From Saccharopolyspora spinosa NRRL 18395 (GTDB lineage: Bacteria; Actinomycetota; Actinomycetes; Mycobacteriales; Pseudonocardiaceae): 64,000 bases of DNA. Positions 1 through 9,203 of the stretch are shown one piece after another. Positions within the stretch are counted from its first letter, which is position 1; each line of letters begins with the position of its first letter. The stretch covers positions 203,244-267,243 of the forward strand of contig NZ_GL877879.1 of NCBI RefSeq assembly GCF_000194155.1. Direction: 5' to 3'. The notes beneath the pieces were generated by a model, which searched no databases, was not told the origin of the DNA, and worked only from the letters and a program-made list of their open reading frames with translations. The translations under genes and the position numbers were made by a program.

Positions 1-780
1 GCAGCGGCGGAGCCGCGTCCGGCAGCCGCGCCAGCGGCGCAGCCTGCGGCGGCCGCTCCCGCCGGGGCGGCCGACGTGCGGAGGGTGTGGTCGGACGTCC
101 TGCAGGCCGTCGCGAAGCGGAACCGGCCGACGCAGGCGTTGCTGCTCAACGCGACGGTGCAGGACCTCAACGGCGGCACGCTGGTGCTGTCGATGCCGAC
201 GTCCGGGCTGGTCAAGCAGCTCGCTCAGCAGCGGCGGCTGGACTTCGTCCGGGACTCGCTGCGCGAGGTGGTCGGCGGTGAGTGGGAAATCCAGTGCGTC
301 GAGGCCGGTGCCGCACCGCCGCCCCCGGCTCGACCTGCCGCGCCGAAGCAGCCGCCGCAGCGCCGGTCGACCCAGCAGAGCGAGCCCAGTGCCCAGCCGT
401 CCAACGGTCAGGCCGCGAATCCGCAGGCCGGTGGCGAGGCCGCCAACGGTCGGGCGCACTCTCGGCCGCAGGCGGGTTCGCCCGCGCGCCAGGGTTCGGT
501 GCCGCGTCCGCCGGAGCCGGACGACATCCCGCCGCCGCCCGAGCCGCCGGACGAGGAGCCCCCGCCACCGGATGACGTGCCGCCGCCTCCGGAGCCGCCC
601 AGGCCCCCGGAGCCGTCGCGGGCACCGCGTTCGCCGGTCGCCGACGACGAGGAAGACCCGGAGACGATGCTCGCCGAGTCGTCCCCGATGGACGCCGACG
701 CCCAGCTGGGGCCGGACCCCGAAGCGGCGGCGGTGGAGCTCTTCGAGCGCGAGCTCGGCGCCCGCCGGATCGACAACTGA
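1..780 (+). CDS. dnaX: DNA polymerase III subunit gamma/tau, C-terminal part (5' end outside window)
   Basis: The frame is open from base 1, so only the C-terminal 259 residues are present. Dnax gamma/tau is the clamp-loader ATPase of the replisome; its C-terminal part links clamp loader and polymerase. The visible part starts with an Ala/Pro linker, then a compact domain around VWSDVLQAVAKRNRPTQALL, as in the tau domain that precedes the tail, then a very Pro/Glu/Asp-rich tail typical of actinobacterial DnaX, ending in ELGARRIDN. The ATPase core is not in the window. ybaB and recR downstream form the usual dnaX-ybaB-recR neighbourhood, here interrupted by an opposite-strand peptidase gene. 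Identity rests on this domain plus synteny. Confidence 0.88.
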   Translation, partial: AAAEPRPAAAPAAQPAAAAPAGAADVRRVWSDVLQAVAKRNRPTQALLLNATVQDLNGGTLVLSMPTSGLVKQLAQQRRLDFVRDSLREVVGGEWEIQCVEAGAAPPPPARPAAPKQPPQRRSTQQSEPSAQPSNGQAANPQAGGEAANGRAHSRPQAGSPARQGSVPRPPEPDDIPPPPEPPDEEPPPPDDVPPPPEPPRPPEPSRAPRSPVADDEEDPETMLAESSPMDADAQLGPDPEAAAVELFERELGARRIDN

Positions 781-867
781 GCCCTTCCGCGAAGCGGCAC
801 CGCGCTCCCGGAGCGCCCCTGGAAACGGCGGCGGTTTCTCGCACGGCCAGCCGCCGGTCGGCCGGGG

Positions 868-2679
868 TCAGGCTTGCTTTGCCAGGTGGCGGGCCAGGAA
901 GGCCACCGCTCCCGGGTAGGCGTCGAGGCGGTTGGCGCGTTTGGCCAGGCCGTGGCCCTCGTCGTCGTAGACCCGGAGCTCGCACTCCAGGCCCTTGGCG
1001 CGGACAGCCGCCGCGATCTGCTCCGCCTCGGACAACGGCACCCGTGGGTCGTTCGCCCCGTGCAGCACGAACAGCGGCGCCGTGATGGATGCGACCTCGG
1101 TCAGCGGCGACGCCTCGCGCAGGAATTCGGCATCGGCCGCGAGCGAACCGTATTCGCGCTCGCGGTGCGCGCGCCGGTAGGCAGCGGTCCTCTCCAGGAA
1201 CGTGACCAGGGACGAGATCCCGACGATGTCGACTCCGGCCGCCCACCGCTCCGGCTGGAACGCCAGCCCGGCGAGCACCATGTACCCGCCGTACGAGCCG
1301 CCCCACAGCGCCGCGCGCTTCGGGTCCAGTCCGATCGACGGCAGCCAGTCGTGCAGGTCGCCGAGGTCGGTCACCGACTCCAGCCGGTTGCGCCCGTCGT
1401 CGGCCGAGTACCAGCGCTTCCCGTAGCCGGTGGAGCCGCGGACGTTGGGCACCAGCACCGTGTGCCCCTGGGCGACGAGGGCCTGGACGATCGGGTTGAA
1501 AGTCCGCACCGACTGGCTCTCCGGGCCGCCGTGGATGATCAGCACCGCCGAACCTGCCAGTCGCGGATTGGCCTCGCGCGGCGAGTAGACGAAGCACGGC
1601 AGCTGCTCGCCGTCGCGGGTCGGCACCCGGTGCGTGCTCGGCTCGACCGGGCGCTGGCCGCGGAGCTGCTCCGCGGAACCGGTCAGCGACTCGCTTTCGC
1701 CGGTCGCGGCGTTCACCAGCAGCGCGTCGCCCGGAACCGTTGCGGCGCTGAAGGACAGCGCGACGAACCGCGAGTCCGGTGACCAGACCGGCGCGGGCAG
1801 CGGGAACGCGCACCAGCCGTTGGCGGGCAGCCGGACGGCCCGCAGCAGGTACCCGGTCGCGTCGTGCAGCGCGAGCCGGCTCGCGCCGTCCTCGTTGGCT
1901 TGCACGAGCAGCGTCGAACCGTCCGGGGAGAGCCAGCCGGTGAGGTCGTGCTCGTCGGAGGTCACCAGCCACCGACGCGCCCCGGTCCGCGGGTCGATGT
2001 GCGCGATGCCGGTGAGGTCCCGGTCGGCGTTGGTGGTGACGACCAGACCGTCGGGCAGCCAGCCGAGCTGGACGTGCCGGGCTGGCACGTCGCGGCCGGT
2101 CAGCGCGCGCATATTCCCGGGTGCTGTCGTGTCGACCAGGAGGAGCTGGTCGGACATCGGCGGGTCGGCGGGCACTGTCAGCGCCAGGTGGCGGCCGTCC
2201 CGCGAGGCCGCCGCCTCCATGACCATGCCGCCACCGTCGTAGGCGACCTGCTCGTCGCCGGTGGCCACGTCGCGGATCACCACGTCGAAGTCCACGTCGT
2301 TGCGGCGGTTGGTCGCGTAGACGATCCGGCCGGGCAGGACGTCGAGCAGCCGGTGCACGTGTTCGGGGTCGCGGACCAGCGGCTCCAGGTCGCGCAGCTG
2401 TGCCGGGCGGGCGCGCGGTTGGTCCAGGCGCAGCAAGGAGAGCTGGCCGCGCTCGTTGCCGTTGGTGTCGTGCTGGACGACCACGGCGCGCTCGTCGGGG
2501 AGGTAGCGGCCGGTCACCGCGCCAGGCAGGGCGGTCAGCGGGGTCTGCTCGCCGTCGGCGAGCTCGATGAGCTGGGTGGAACCGGACTCGTCGGAGCCGG
2601 CCAGGACCCGGCCGGTGGCGGACACGTCGAAGGCCCGCCAGCTGGTCAGCTCCAGCAACCGCACGATGTCCAGCGCCAT
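868..2679 (-). CDS. S9 family peptidase (prolyl oligopeptidase type)
   Basis: A 603-residue serine peptidase of the alpha/beta-hydrolase fold. The N-terminal half looks like a beta-propeller (repeated motifs such as [13 protein letters not shown]), and the C-terminal third is the hydrolase domain. The nucleophile elbow GGSYGGY puts the catalytic Ser near residue 462, with Asp in HGANDPR near 544 and His in DEGHG near 576. No signal peptide is seen, so it is probably a cytoplasmic peptidase cleaving short peptides, possibly after proline or acyl-blocked residues. It is convergent with dnaX and divergent from ybaB. A second S9 peptidase lies at the other end of the window and is a distant paralogue rather than a duplicate. 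Confidence 0.9.
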   Translation of the reverse strand: MALDIVRLLELTSWRAFDVSATGRVLAGSDESGSTQLIELADGEQTPLTALPGAVTGRYLPDERAVVVQHDTNGNERGQLSLLRLDQPRARPAQLRDLEPLVRDPEHVHRLLDVLPGRIVYATNRRNDVDFDVVIRDVATGDEQVAYDGGGMVMEAAASRDGRHLALTVPADPPMSDQLLLVDTTAPGNMRALTGRDVPARHVQLGWLPDGLVVTTNADRDLTGIAHIDPRTGARRWLVTSDEHDLTGWLSPDGSTLLVQANEDGASRLALHDATGYLLRAVRLPANGWCAFPLPAPVWSPDSRFVALSFSAATVPGDALLVNAATGESESLTGSAEQLRGQRPVEPSTHRVPTRDGEQLPCFVYSPREANPRLAGSAVLIIHGGPESQSVRTFNPIVQALVAQGHTVLVPNVRGSTGYGKRWYSADDGRNRLESVTDLGDLHDWLPSIGLDPKRAALWGGSYGGYMVLAGLAFQPERWAAGVDIVGISSLVTFLERTAAYRRAHREREYGSLAADAEFLREASPLTEVASITAPLFVLHGANDPRVPLSEAEQIAAAVRAKGLECELRVYDDEGHGLAKRANRLDAYPGAVAFLARHLAKQA

Positions 2680-2820
2680 GCGATCACCATGTCATGCTTC
2701 GCCCCCACCGCCCAGGCCCGCCGCCACCCGCACCGCCAGGCAGGGCGGGCCGCGCATTCTCTAGGCTGGTGGCGTAGCCCGAATTGGGGTACGCGCACGC
2801 GCCAGCCGGAGGAGGATCAC

Positions 2821-3168
2821 GTGCAGCCTGGTGGCCAGCCGAACATGCAGCAGATCATGGAACAGGCGCAGAAGATGCAGCAGCAGCTGATGACTGCGCA
2901 GCAGGAGCTCGCCGCCGCGGAGGTCACCGGCAGCGCCGGTGGCGGCCTGGTTACCGCGACCGTCAGCGGGGCGGGCGAGCTGAAGGGGCTGTCGATCGAC
3001 CCGAAGGCGGCCGACCCGGAGGACACCGAGACGCTGGCCGACCTGGTCGTTGCGGCGGTCCGCGACGCGAACCGGGCGGCGCAGGAGCTGCAGGCCGAGA
3101 AGATGGGTCCGCTCACCGGTGCGCTGGGCGGTGGGGGCCTCGGCGGTCTCAGCCTGCCGGGCATGTGA
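2821..3168 (+). CDS. ybaB: YbaB/EbfC family nucleoid-associated protein
   Basis: A 115-residue DNA-binding protein that acts as a dimer in nucleoid organisation or recombination; it is nearly always encoded beside recR. The GTG start at 2821 follows a strong GGAGGAGG ribosome site and begins [20 protein letters not shown]. The amphipathic Gln-rich first helix, the central beta segment [19 protein letters not shown] and the closing helix with [16 protein letters not shown] match the family in order and length. The C-terminus is Gly/Leu-rich ([14 protein letters not shown]), as in actinobacterial members. Two TTTCAATTGAAA-type palindromes separate it from recR, about 90 nt downstream. Confidence 0.93.
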   Translation: MQPGGQPNMQQIMEQAQKMQQQLMTAQQELAAAEVTGSAGGGLVTATVSGAGELKGLSIDPKAADPEDTETLADLVVAAVRDANRAAQELQAEKMGPLTGALGGGGLGGLSLPGM

Positions 3169-3170
3169 TC

Positions 3171-3231
3171 GCAGTTTCAATTGAAACTGCGCACCGTCGT
3201 CGGCGGGGAGTGCGGTTTCAGTTGAAACTGC
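3171..3231. repeat. Two tandem 20-bp palindromes between ybaB and recR
   Basis: GCAGTTTCAATTGAAACTGC at 3171-3190 is a perfect palindrome, and a near copy (GCGGTTTCAGTTGAAACTGC) lies at 3212-3231. They share the TTTC-NNNN-GAAA core with the 46-nt dispersed element found elsewhere in the window. They may be a hairpin in the ybaB-recR transcript, a protein binding site, or a relic of the repeat family. Confidence 0.75.
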
Positions 3232-3257
3232 ACCGAACCCCTGGAAACGAGCGATAA

Positions 3258-3854
3258 GTGTACGAAGGTCCGGTTCAGGATTTGATCGATGAGCTCGGCA
3301 GGCTGCCTGGCATCGGTCCGAAGAGCGCGCAGCGCATCGCCTTCCACCTGCTCGCGGCGGAGCCCGCGGACGTGACCCGGCTGCAGGAGGTCCTGCAGAA
3401 GGTCAAGGAAGGCGTGGTGTTCTGCGACGTCTGCGGCAACGTCTCGGAGGAGACGACCTGCCGCATCTGCCGGGACGCCCGGCGGGACAAGGCGCTGGTG
3501 TGCGTCGTCGAGGAACCCAAGGACGTGCTGGCGATCGAGCGCACCCGCGAGTTCAAAGGGCGCTACCACGTGCTCGGCGGCGCGCTGGATCCGCTGTCCG
3601 GGGTGGGGCCGGACCAGCTGCGGGTGCGCGAGCTGCTGGCCCGCATCGGGCAGGAGGAAACCACCGAGGTGATCATCGCGACGGACCCGAATACCGAGGG
3701 CGAGGCGACCGCGACGTACCTGCTGCGAATGCTGCGGGACTTCCCCGGTCTGACGGTCACGCGGCTGGCGTCCGGCCTGCCGATGGGTGGCGACCTGGAG
3801 TTCGCCGACGAGCTGACGCTCGGCCGCGCCCTCTCCGGCCGCCGCGCCATGTGA
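3258..3854 (+). CDS. recR: Recombination mediator RecR
   Basis: A 198-residue protein of usual family length that works with RecO/RecF to load RecA on gapped DNA. A helix-hairpin-helix ([13 protein letters not shown], residues 16-28) is followed by a four-Cys zinc site (C56, C59, C68, C71, in FCDVCG and CRICRD), then the Toprim core ([13 protein letters not shown], then [20 protein letters not shown]) and the C-terminal [20 protein letters not shown]. The start is GTG at 3258, preceded by GGAAACGAG. ybaB lies upstream and a long terminator-like hairpin follows. Confidence 0.97.
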   Translation: MYEGPVQDLIDELGRLPGIGPKSAQRIAFHLLAAEPADVTRLQEVLQKVKEGVVFCDVCGNVSEETTCRICRDARRDKALVCVVEEPKDVLAIERTREFKGRYHVLGGALDPLSGVGPDQLRVRELLARIGQEETTEVIIATDPNTEGEATATYLLRMLRDFPGLTVTRLASGLPMGGDLEFADELTLGRALSGRRAM

Positions 3855-3880
3855 TTCCCGGGCCCCGCGCGTTTTTCTGC

Positions 3881-3936
3881 TAAATGCTCGTGAGTAATTC
3901 GGGTCGTAATAGCGGCTCAATGCGCTCACGAGCATT
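3881..3936 (+). terminator. Probable recR terminator hairpin
   Basis: The 13-nt arms AAATGCTCGTGAG and CTCACGAGCATTT pair perfectly around a 30-nt loop, 26 nt after the recR stop. The A-rich start and T-rich end would allow function in both directions. Confidence 0.7.
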
Positions 3937-4166
3937 TTGCTGCGGTGACGCCGATCCGGTTGATTTGCGCTGTTCCGTAGTTCCGGCGTCGTGACCCGGT
4001 CGGGTTGAAGGCGGCCGCGGGCGGTACCGCCGGAGGTGTTCGCGCATCGCCAGAATCGCTCGCGACGGGAGCGGACTTCCGCAGTTTTTACCGGTTTTCC
4101 CGGGTGGCCCGATAGTTCTTCCGGTCCGTCCAGGCGGCTCAATACGCTCGCCCACGTGGGTGAATG

Positions 4167-4201
4167 CCCGATAAATCGGGTTTCCCTTAGGCGCGCCTAA
4201 G
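4167..4201. promoter_or_regulatory. Two palindromes upstream of the peptide transporter operon
   Basis: The 439-nt gap 3855-4293 contains the recR hairpin and, nearer the transporter operon, two palindromes: CCCGATAAATCGGG (4167-4180) and the perfect 16-mer CTTAGGCGCGCCTAAG (4186-4201). Sitting about 100 nt before the dppA-like start, they could be operators for the operon. I see no gene in the rest of the gap; a promoter is likely between 4200 and 4280 but I cannot fix it. Confidence 0.4.
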
Positions 4202-4293
4202 TAGCTGGATCGTAACCTCAGGTGCTCCACCCAACTCCGAATGCGAGTTAGTCTCACGGAACTCTGAGACCTGAGACACACCGAGGTGCTTCC

Positions 4294-5991
4294 ATGAGTA
4301 GAGCTCCATCGGCGCCGCGTCGCGGATCAAGCACGCGGCGTCGTGTTGTGACCGCTGGCGTCGCCATCGTCGCGGCGACCTCGCTGGCGGCCTGCGCGCA
4401 ATCGCAGCGCGAGGCCGGCGGCGGCGGTGAAGGCGGCACGCTCACCTTCGGCGCGGCAGGCGCACCCGACCTGTTCGACCCCTTCTACGCCTCCGACGGC
4501 GAGACCTTCCGGGTCACCCGTCAGATGACGGAAGGCCTCGTCGGCTTCAAGCCGGGCTCGTCCGACGTCCAACCGGAGCTCGCCGAGAGCTGGGAGCACA
4601 GCCCGGACGGCAAGACCTGGACCTTCAAGCTCCGCCAGGGCGTGAAGTTCCACGACGGCACCGACTTCAACGGCGAAGCGGTGTGCAAGAACTTCCAGCG
4701 CATGTTCAACCAGACCGGCGCCGGTCAGAACAACGCGCTGTCCTACTACTGGATCGAGAACTTCGGTGGGTTCGCCGACGGCAAGACCCCGTCGCTGTAC
4801 CAGGCGTGCGACGCCCCGGACGCGACCACGGCCGTGGTCCACCTGACCCGCGCCAGCTCGAAGTTCCCGGACATCCTCGGGCTGCCGTCGTTCAGCATGC
4901 AGTCGCCCACCGCGATGGACCAGTACCAGGCCAACAACGTGCAGGCACAGGGCGACAGCTTCGTGTACCCGGAGTACGCCAAAGCGCACCCGACCGGCAC
5001 CGGCCCGTTCAAGTTCGCGTCCTACGACGAGAGCAACGGCACCATCAAGCTGGTCCGCAACGACGAATACTGGGGCGAGAAGGCCAAGCTCAACGAGCTG
5101 ATCTTCCGCATCATCCCGGACGAGACGGTGCGCAAGCAGGAACTGGAGTCGGGCGCCATCGACGGCTACGACTTCCCCAACGCCGCCGACCTAAAGGCGC
5201 TGCGCGACGCCGGCAACGACGTCCAGGTCCGCGACCCGTTCAACATCATGTACCTGGGCGTCACCCAGAAGAACAACCCGGCGCTGCAGAACCTGAAGGT
5301 GCGGCAGGCGCTGGCGTACGCGGTGGACCGGGAGACGCTGGTCAAGTCCAACATGCCCGAAGGCGCCTCGGTGGCCACCCAGTTCTACCCGAAGACGGTG
5401 GACGGCTACGCAGATGACGTCCAGAAGTACTCGCACGACCCGGCGAAGGCCAAGCAGCTGCTCGCCGAGGCAGGCGTGCCGAACCTGACGTTGAACTTCT
5501 ACTGGCCCACGGAGGTGACCCGGCCGTACATGCCGGACCCGCAGGGCATCTACAACGCTCTCGCCGAGGACTTGCGTGAGGCGGGCTTCACCATCAACCC
5601 CGTGAGCAAGCCGTGGAACGGCGGCTACATCGACGACGTGGACAATGCCAAGGCCGACATCTTCCTGCTCGGCTGGACCGGCGACTACAACACGCCGGAC
5701 AACTTCATCGGCACCTTCTTCGGCACGCCGACCAACCGGTTCTACACCGCGGCCTCGCCGTGGGGCGAGGAGCTGGCAGCGCAGCTGAAGGCCGCCGACG
5801 GCGAGCCGGACGAGGCCAAGCGCAACCAGATGTACCAGGACATCAACCGGAAGCTGATGTCCGAGTACCTGCCCGCCGTGCCGCTGTCGCACTCGCCGCC
5901 GGCGATCGTGACCAGCCCGCGGGTGCACGGGTTGCAGACGTCGCCGTTGACCGCCGAGGAGTTCGCGTCGGTGAGCGTCTCGGAGAAGTGA
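4294..5991 (+). CDS. ABC transporter substrate-binding lipoprotein, family 5 (peptide/nickel type)
   Basis: A 565-residue extracytoplasmic solute receptor, first gene of a complete five-gene importer operon. The N-terminus has an Arg cluster (STRRRVV) and a hydrophobic core ending in the lipobox LAAC, so Cys34 would be lipidated and anchor it to the outer face of the membrane. Family 5 landmarks follow: TEGLVGF, LAESWEHSPDGKTWTFKLRQGVKFHDGTDF, and later the HPTGTGPFKF and VRQALAYAVDRETLV blocks. Substrate is inferred as di- or oligopeptides from the family; sequence alone cannot decide between peptides and other ligands. A long inverted repeat follows the stop and may reduce read-through into the permease genes so that the receptor is made in excess. 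Confidence 0.93.
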   Translation: MSRAPSAPRRGSSTRRRVVTAGVAIVAATSLAACAQSQREAGGGGEGGTLTFGAAGAPDLFDPFYASDGETFRVTRQMTEGLVGFKPGSSDVQPELAESWEHSPDGKTWTFKLRQGVKFHDGTDFNGEAVCKNFQRMFNQTGAGQNNALSYYWIENFGGFADGKTPSLYQACDAPDATTAVVHLTRASSKFPDILGLPSFSMQSPTAMDQYQANNVQAQGDSFVYPEYAKAHPTGTGPFKFASYDESNGTIKLVRNDEYWGEKAKLNELIFRIIPDETVRKQELESGAIDGYDFPNAADLKALRDAGNDVQVRDPFNIMYLGVTQKNNPALQNLKVRQALAYAVDRETLVKSNMPEGASVATQFYPKTVDGYADDVQKYSHDPAKAKQLLAEAGVPNLTLNFYWPTEVTRPYMPDPQGIYNALAEDLREAGFTINPVSKPWNGGYIDDVDNAKADIFLLGWTGDYNTPDNFIGTFFGTPTNRFYTAASPWGEELAAQLKAADGEPDEAKRNQMYQDINRKLMSEYLPAVPLSHSPPAIVTSPRVHGLQTSPLTAEEFASVSVSEK

Positions 5992-5996
5992 GTTGA

Positions 5997-6056
5997 CGAT
6001 TTCGCGCGAAGCCGGCGCGGCTCCTGCACGGGGGCCGTCGGTTTCGCGCGAAATCG
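5997..6056 (+). repeat. Inverted repeat between receptor and permease genes
   Basis: Arms CGATTTCGCGCGAA and TTCGCGCGAAATCG (14 nt, perfect) surround a 32-nt GC-rich loop. It sits directly after the substrate-binding gene, where partial terminators or mRNA-stabilising hairpins are common in binding-protein operons. Each arm also contains a small TTTCGCGCGAA(A) palindrome, similar in design to the TTTC-NNNN-GAAA repeats in the window. Confidence 0.6.
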
Positions 6057-6091
6057 CGTGCTCACGTCCGGACTGACCAAACGGGGGTTTC

Positions 6092-7084
6092 GTGCTCCGC
6101 TTCACGATCCGACGGCTCGCGCAACTGGCGCTGGTCGTCGTTGTGCTGTCGATGCTGCTGTTCGCCTGGCTGCGGATGTTGCCCGGCGGCCCGGTGTCAG
6201 CGCTGCTGGGGGACCGCGCCACCCCGGAGGCGCGCGCCAAGCTCGAGGCCGATCTCGGCCTGGACCAACCGATCTTCGTGCAGTACTGGCGCTTCCTGGG
6301 GCGCGCCGTCACCGGTGACTTCGGCACGTCGACCGGCGTGCAGCGCGGGTCGCCGGCGCTGGAGGTGTTCCTGACCCGCTTCCCGGCGACGCTGGAGCTG
6401 TCGATCCTGGCGCTGCTGCTGGCGGTGGTGGTTGGCATTCCGCTGGGCTACCTGGCGGCCCGCAAGCGCGGTAGCTGGCTGGACAACGTGAGCATCACCT
6501 GGTCGCTGATCGGTGTTGCGGTGCCCCTGCTGAAGTTCGTGTTCGCCATCCAGCTGGGCGCGCTGCCGGCCTCCGGCCGCCAGGACGTCGGGCTGAACGC
6601 GACGCGGGTGACCGGCTTCTACATCCTCGATGGGCTCCTGACCCGCGAGTTCGATGCCGCGTGGAACTCGTTCGTGCACCTGATCCTGCCAGCCATCGCG
6701 TTGTCCACCATCCCGTTCGCGGTGATCTTCCGGATCACCCGGGCCGCGGTCCTGGACGTGATGGACGAGGACTACGTGCGCACCGCGCGGGCGAAAGGCC
6801 TGACGGGCATGGTGATCCGGCGTCGCCACATCCTGCACAACGCGATGCTGCCGGTGGTGACGACGATCGGTTTGCAGACCGGCGCGCTGCTGGCCGGGGC
6901 GGTGCTGACCGAGCGAGTGTTCAACATCGCGGGGATCGGCCAGGCGGTGGCCATCGGGTTCCAGCGCAAGGACTTCCCGGTGCTGCAAGTGGTGATCCTG
7001 GCGTCCGCGATGGTGTACGTGCTGGTCAACCTGATAGTCGACCTCTCGTACGCGTTGATCGACCCACGACTGCGGACACGGTGA
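6092..7084 (+). CDS. ABC transporter permease, DppB type
   Basis: A 330-residue inner-membrane permease of the peptide/nickel class. It begins at GTG 6092 with LRFTIRRLAQLALVVVVLSMLLFAWLRMLPG-like sequence (first transmembrane helix), followed by the usual periplasmic segment GGPVSALLGDRATPEARAKLEADLGLD and the binding-protein-dependent transport domain. The coupling EAA-type loop is seen as YVRTARAKGLTGMVIRRRHILHNAMLPVV. The length and layout match DppB/OppB. The next permease gene starts 4 nt after its stop, so the two are translated together. Confidence 0.94.
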   Translation: MLRFTIRRLAQLALVVVVLSMLLFAWLRMLPGGPVSALLGDRATPEARAKLEADLGLDQPIFVQYWRFLGRAVTGDFGTSTGVQRGSPALEVFLTRFPATLELSILALLLAVVVGIPLGYLAARKRGSWLDNVSITWSLIGVAVPLLKFVFAIQLGALPASGRQDVGLNATRVTGFYILDGLLTREFDAAWNSFVHLILPAIALSTIPFAVIFRITRAAVLDVMDEDYVRTARAKGLTGMVIRRRHILHNAMLPVVTTIGLQTGALLAGAVLTERVFNIAGIGQAVAIGFQRKDFPVLQVVILASAMVYVLVNLIVDLSYALIDPRLRTR

Positions 7085-7088
7085 GGTC

Positions 7089-8024
7089 ATGGTGCTGAAA
7101 ACGCAGCGCAAGGAACGCATCGACGCGCTGGCGGAGACGGCGGCGTCGGACGCCGGGGTGAGCCTGGCCGCGTCGGCGTGGCGGCGGCTGAAGCGCAACC
7201 CGGTGTTCGTGGTCGGCGCGGTGATCATCGCCGCGTTCGTGCTGCTGGCGCTGCTCGCGCCGGTGCTCGCCCCGCACGACCCGGCGCAACGCCTGCTGGA
7301 GCAGCAGGTTTCGCGCGCGGACAACACGATTCCGCCGCCGCAGGAGGGTTTCCCGTTCGGCGGCGACCAGTACGGCCGGGACCTGTTCTCCCGGCTGCTG
7401 CTGGGCTCCCAGCAGACGCTGCTGGTCGCCGTGCTGGCCACCGTGATCGGGCTCGGCGGCGGCCTGGTGCTGGGCCTCCTGGCCGGCGCGTTCGGTGGCT
7501 GGGTGGACGCGGTGGTCATGCGGATCGCGGACGTGATGCTGTCGGTGCCGTCGCTGCTGCTGGCGGTGTCGATCGGCGCGTTGTTCGCGCAGCAGACCCA
7601 GTTCACCGTGATCCTGGCGGTGGCGATCGTGCAGGTGCCGATCTTCGGGCGGTTGCTGCGGGGCACGATGCTCGCGCAACGGGCCAGCGATCACGTGCTG
7701 GCGGCGCGGGCGCTGGGCGTGAAGGAGAGCGCGATCGTGTTCCGGCACATGCTGCCCAACGCGCTCGGCCCGGTCATCGTGCAGGCCACCCTGGTGCTGG
7801 CGGTGGCGATCATCGACGCGGCGGCGCTGTCCTTCCTGGGGCTGGGCGCGGCCGACGACTCGGTGCCGGAATGGGGGCAGATGCTCGGCGGCGCGCAGAA
7901 CATCATCGACTCGCACCCGCAGCTGGCGTTCTGGCCGGCCGGTTGCATCATCCTGGTCGCGCTCGGGTTCACGCTGGTCGGCGAGTCGTTGCGGGACGCC
8001 TTGGACCCCAAGCGCCGGCGCTAG
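7089..8024 (+). CDS. ABC transporter permease, DppC type
   Basis: A 311-residue second permease of the peptide importer. A cytoplasmic N-terminal extension (KTQRKERIDALAETAASDAG) precedes SAWRRLKRNPVFVVGAVIIAAFVLLALLAP-type first helix, as in DppC/OppC. The conserved region FPFGGDQYGRDLFSRLLLGSQ and the coupling loop YVLAARALGVKESAIVFRHMLPN-like segment (here DHVLAARALG) are present. It pairs with the upstream DppB-type permease to form the channel. The ATPase gene follows after 14 nt. Confidence 0.94.
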   Translation: MVLKTQRKERIDALAETAASDAGVSLAASAWRRLKRNPVFVVGAVIIAAFVLLALLAPVLAPHDPAQRLLEQQVSRADNTIPPPQEGFPFGGDQYGRDLFSRLLLGSQQTLLVAVLATVIGLGGGLVLGLLAGAFGGWVDAVVMRIADVMLSVPSLLLAVSIGALFAQQTQFTVILAVAIVQVPIFGRLLRGTMLAQRASDHVLAARALGVKESAIVFRHMLPNALGPVIVQATLVLAVAIIDAAALSFLGLGAADDSVPEWGQMLGGAQNIIDSHPQLAFWPAGCIILVALGFTLVGESLRDALDPKRRR

Positions 8025-8038
8025 AGGTGAGGAAACGA

Positions 8039-9034
8039 ATGGCACTGCTGGAAGTTCGCGACCTCTCGGTGGTCTTCGCCCGCAAGGGCGAGCCGCCGGT
8101 CACCGCCGTGGACGGCATCTCCTTCGACGTCGATCCGGGCCGCACCGTCGGCCTGGTCGGCGAGTCGGGATGCGGGAAGTCGGTCACCTCGCTGGCGATC
8201 ATGGGCCTGCTGCCGAGCACCGGGGCGGAGGTTTCCGGTTCGGTCAACTTCGACGGCACCAACCTGCTGCAGCTGCCCCGGCGCGAGCTGGACCAGCGCC
8301 GCGGCCGCGACCTGAGCATGGTGTTCCAGGACCCGCTGACCTCGCTGAACCCGGTGGTGCCGATCGGCCTGCAGGTGTCGGAGGTCATCGAGCGACACCG
8401 CGGGCTGCCGCGCAAGGAGGCGATGCCGGAGGCCGAGGACCTGCTGCGGCGGGTGGGGATCCCGGACCCGCGGCGGCGGTTGAAGGAGTACCCGCACCAG
8501 CTCTCCGGCGGCATGCGGCAGCGCGCGCTGATCGCGATGGCGCTGGCCTGCAAGCCGCGGCTGCTCATCGCCGACGAGCCGACCACCGCGCTGGACGTGA
8601 CGATCCAGGCGCAGATCCTCCAGCTGCTGACCGAACTGGTCGCCGAGACCGAGACCGCGCTGATCATGATCACGCACGACCTGGGCGTGGTGGCCGGGCT
8701 CTGCGACGAGGTGAACGTGCTTTACGCGGGCCGGGTGGTGGAGCGGGCCGCGCGGCACGAGTTGTTCGCCCGGCCCCGGCACCCCTACACGGCGGGTCTG
8801 CTGGCCTCGATTCCGCGGCTGGATTCGCCGCGCGGCCAGCGGCTGTCGCCGATCAAGGGCTCGATTAGCGACAACATCCCGTGGGACGCTGGTTGCGCGT
8901 TCTGCCCGCGCTGCCCGAACGCGAAGGAGGTCTGCGAGCAGCAGACCCCGGACGTGAGCATCGACGTCGGCGCGCGGCTGCTGCGTTGCCACAACCCGAT
9001 GCGCGAGACGATGTCGACCCCGGTGGAGGCGTGA
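8039..9034 (+). CDS. ABC transporter ATP-binding protein, DppD type
   Basis: A 331-residue ATPase. Walker A is GESGCGKS (residues 41-48), the Q loop MVFQDPLTSLNP, the signature LSGGMRQR, Walker B LLIADEPTTALD and the switch His in MITHDLG. The C-terminal oligopeptide-transporter extension has a Cys cluster (CAFCPRCPNAKEVC), as in DppD/OppD proteins whose Cys residues can bind an iron-sulfur cluster. The start ATG 8039 follows GAGGTGAGGAAACGA. It forms a heterodimer with the DppF-type ATPase downstream. A 46-nt palindrome lies between the two ATPase genes. Confidence 0.95.
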   Translation: MALLEVRDLSVVFARKGEPPVTAVDGISFDVDPGRTVGLVGESGCGKSVTSLAIMGLLPSTGAEVSGSVNFDGTNLLQLPRRELDQRRGRDLSMVFQDPLTSLNPVVPIGLQVSEVIERHRGLPRKEAMPEAEDLLRRVGIPDPRRRLKEYPHQLSGGMRQRALIAMALACKPRLLIADEPTTALDVTIQAQILQLLTELVAETETALIMITHDLGVVAGLCDEVNVLYAGRVVERAARHELFARPRHPYTAGLLASIPRLDSPRGQRLSPIKGSISDNIPWDAGCAFCPRCPNAKEVCEQQTPDVSIDVGARLLRCHNPMRETMSTPVEA

Positions 9035-9071
9035 TGAGCTCCCCCCTCCCGCCGCCCACCGCTGGTTCTGC

Positions 9072-9117
9072 CGCAATTTCAATGGAAAACGGACCTCCGA
9101 TTGCCATTGAAATTGCG
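9072..9117. repeat. 46-nt dispersed palindromic element, copy 1
   Basis: This copy begins CGCAATTTCAATGGAAAACG and ends ATTGCCATTGAAATTGCG; arms are about 20 nt with a short centre near GGACCT. It lies in the 169-nt gap between the dppD- and dppF-type genes, inside what should be one operon, so it would be transcribed as a hairpin. Confidence 0.85.
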
Positions 9118-9203
9118 TGGGGGTCACCGGCGCGACACGACCAGACCATGCACCCGTTGACCGCATCCGATGCCGGTGCCCGGCGCCGGACCTTGGAGGC
9201 GTC

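Noticed and set aside
212..1972. Long antisense frame across dnaX and the S9 peptidase
   Set aside because: Arg/Ala/Pro-rich composition typical of shadow frames in high-GC DNA; no family motifs.
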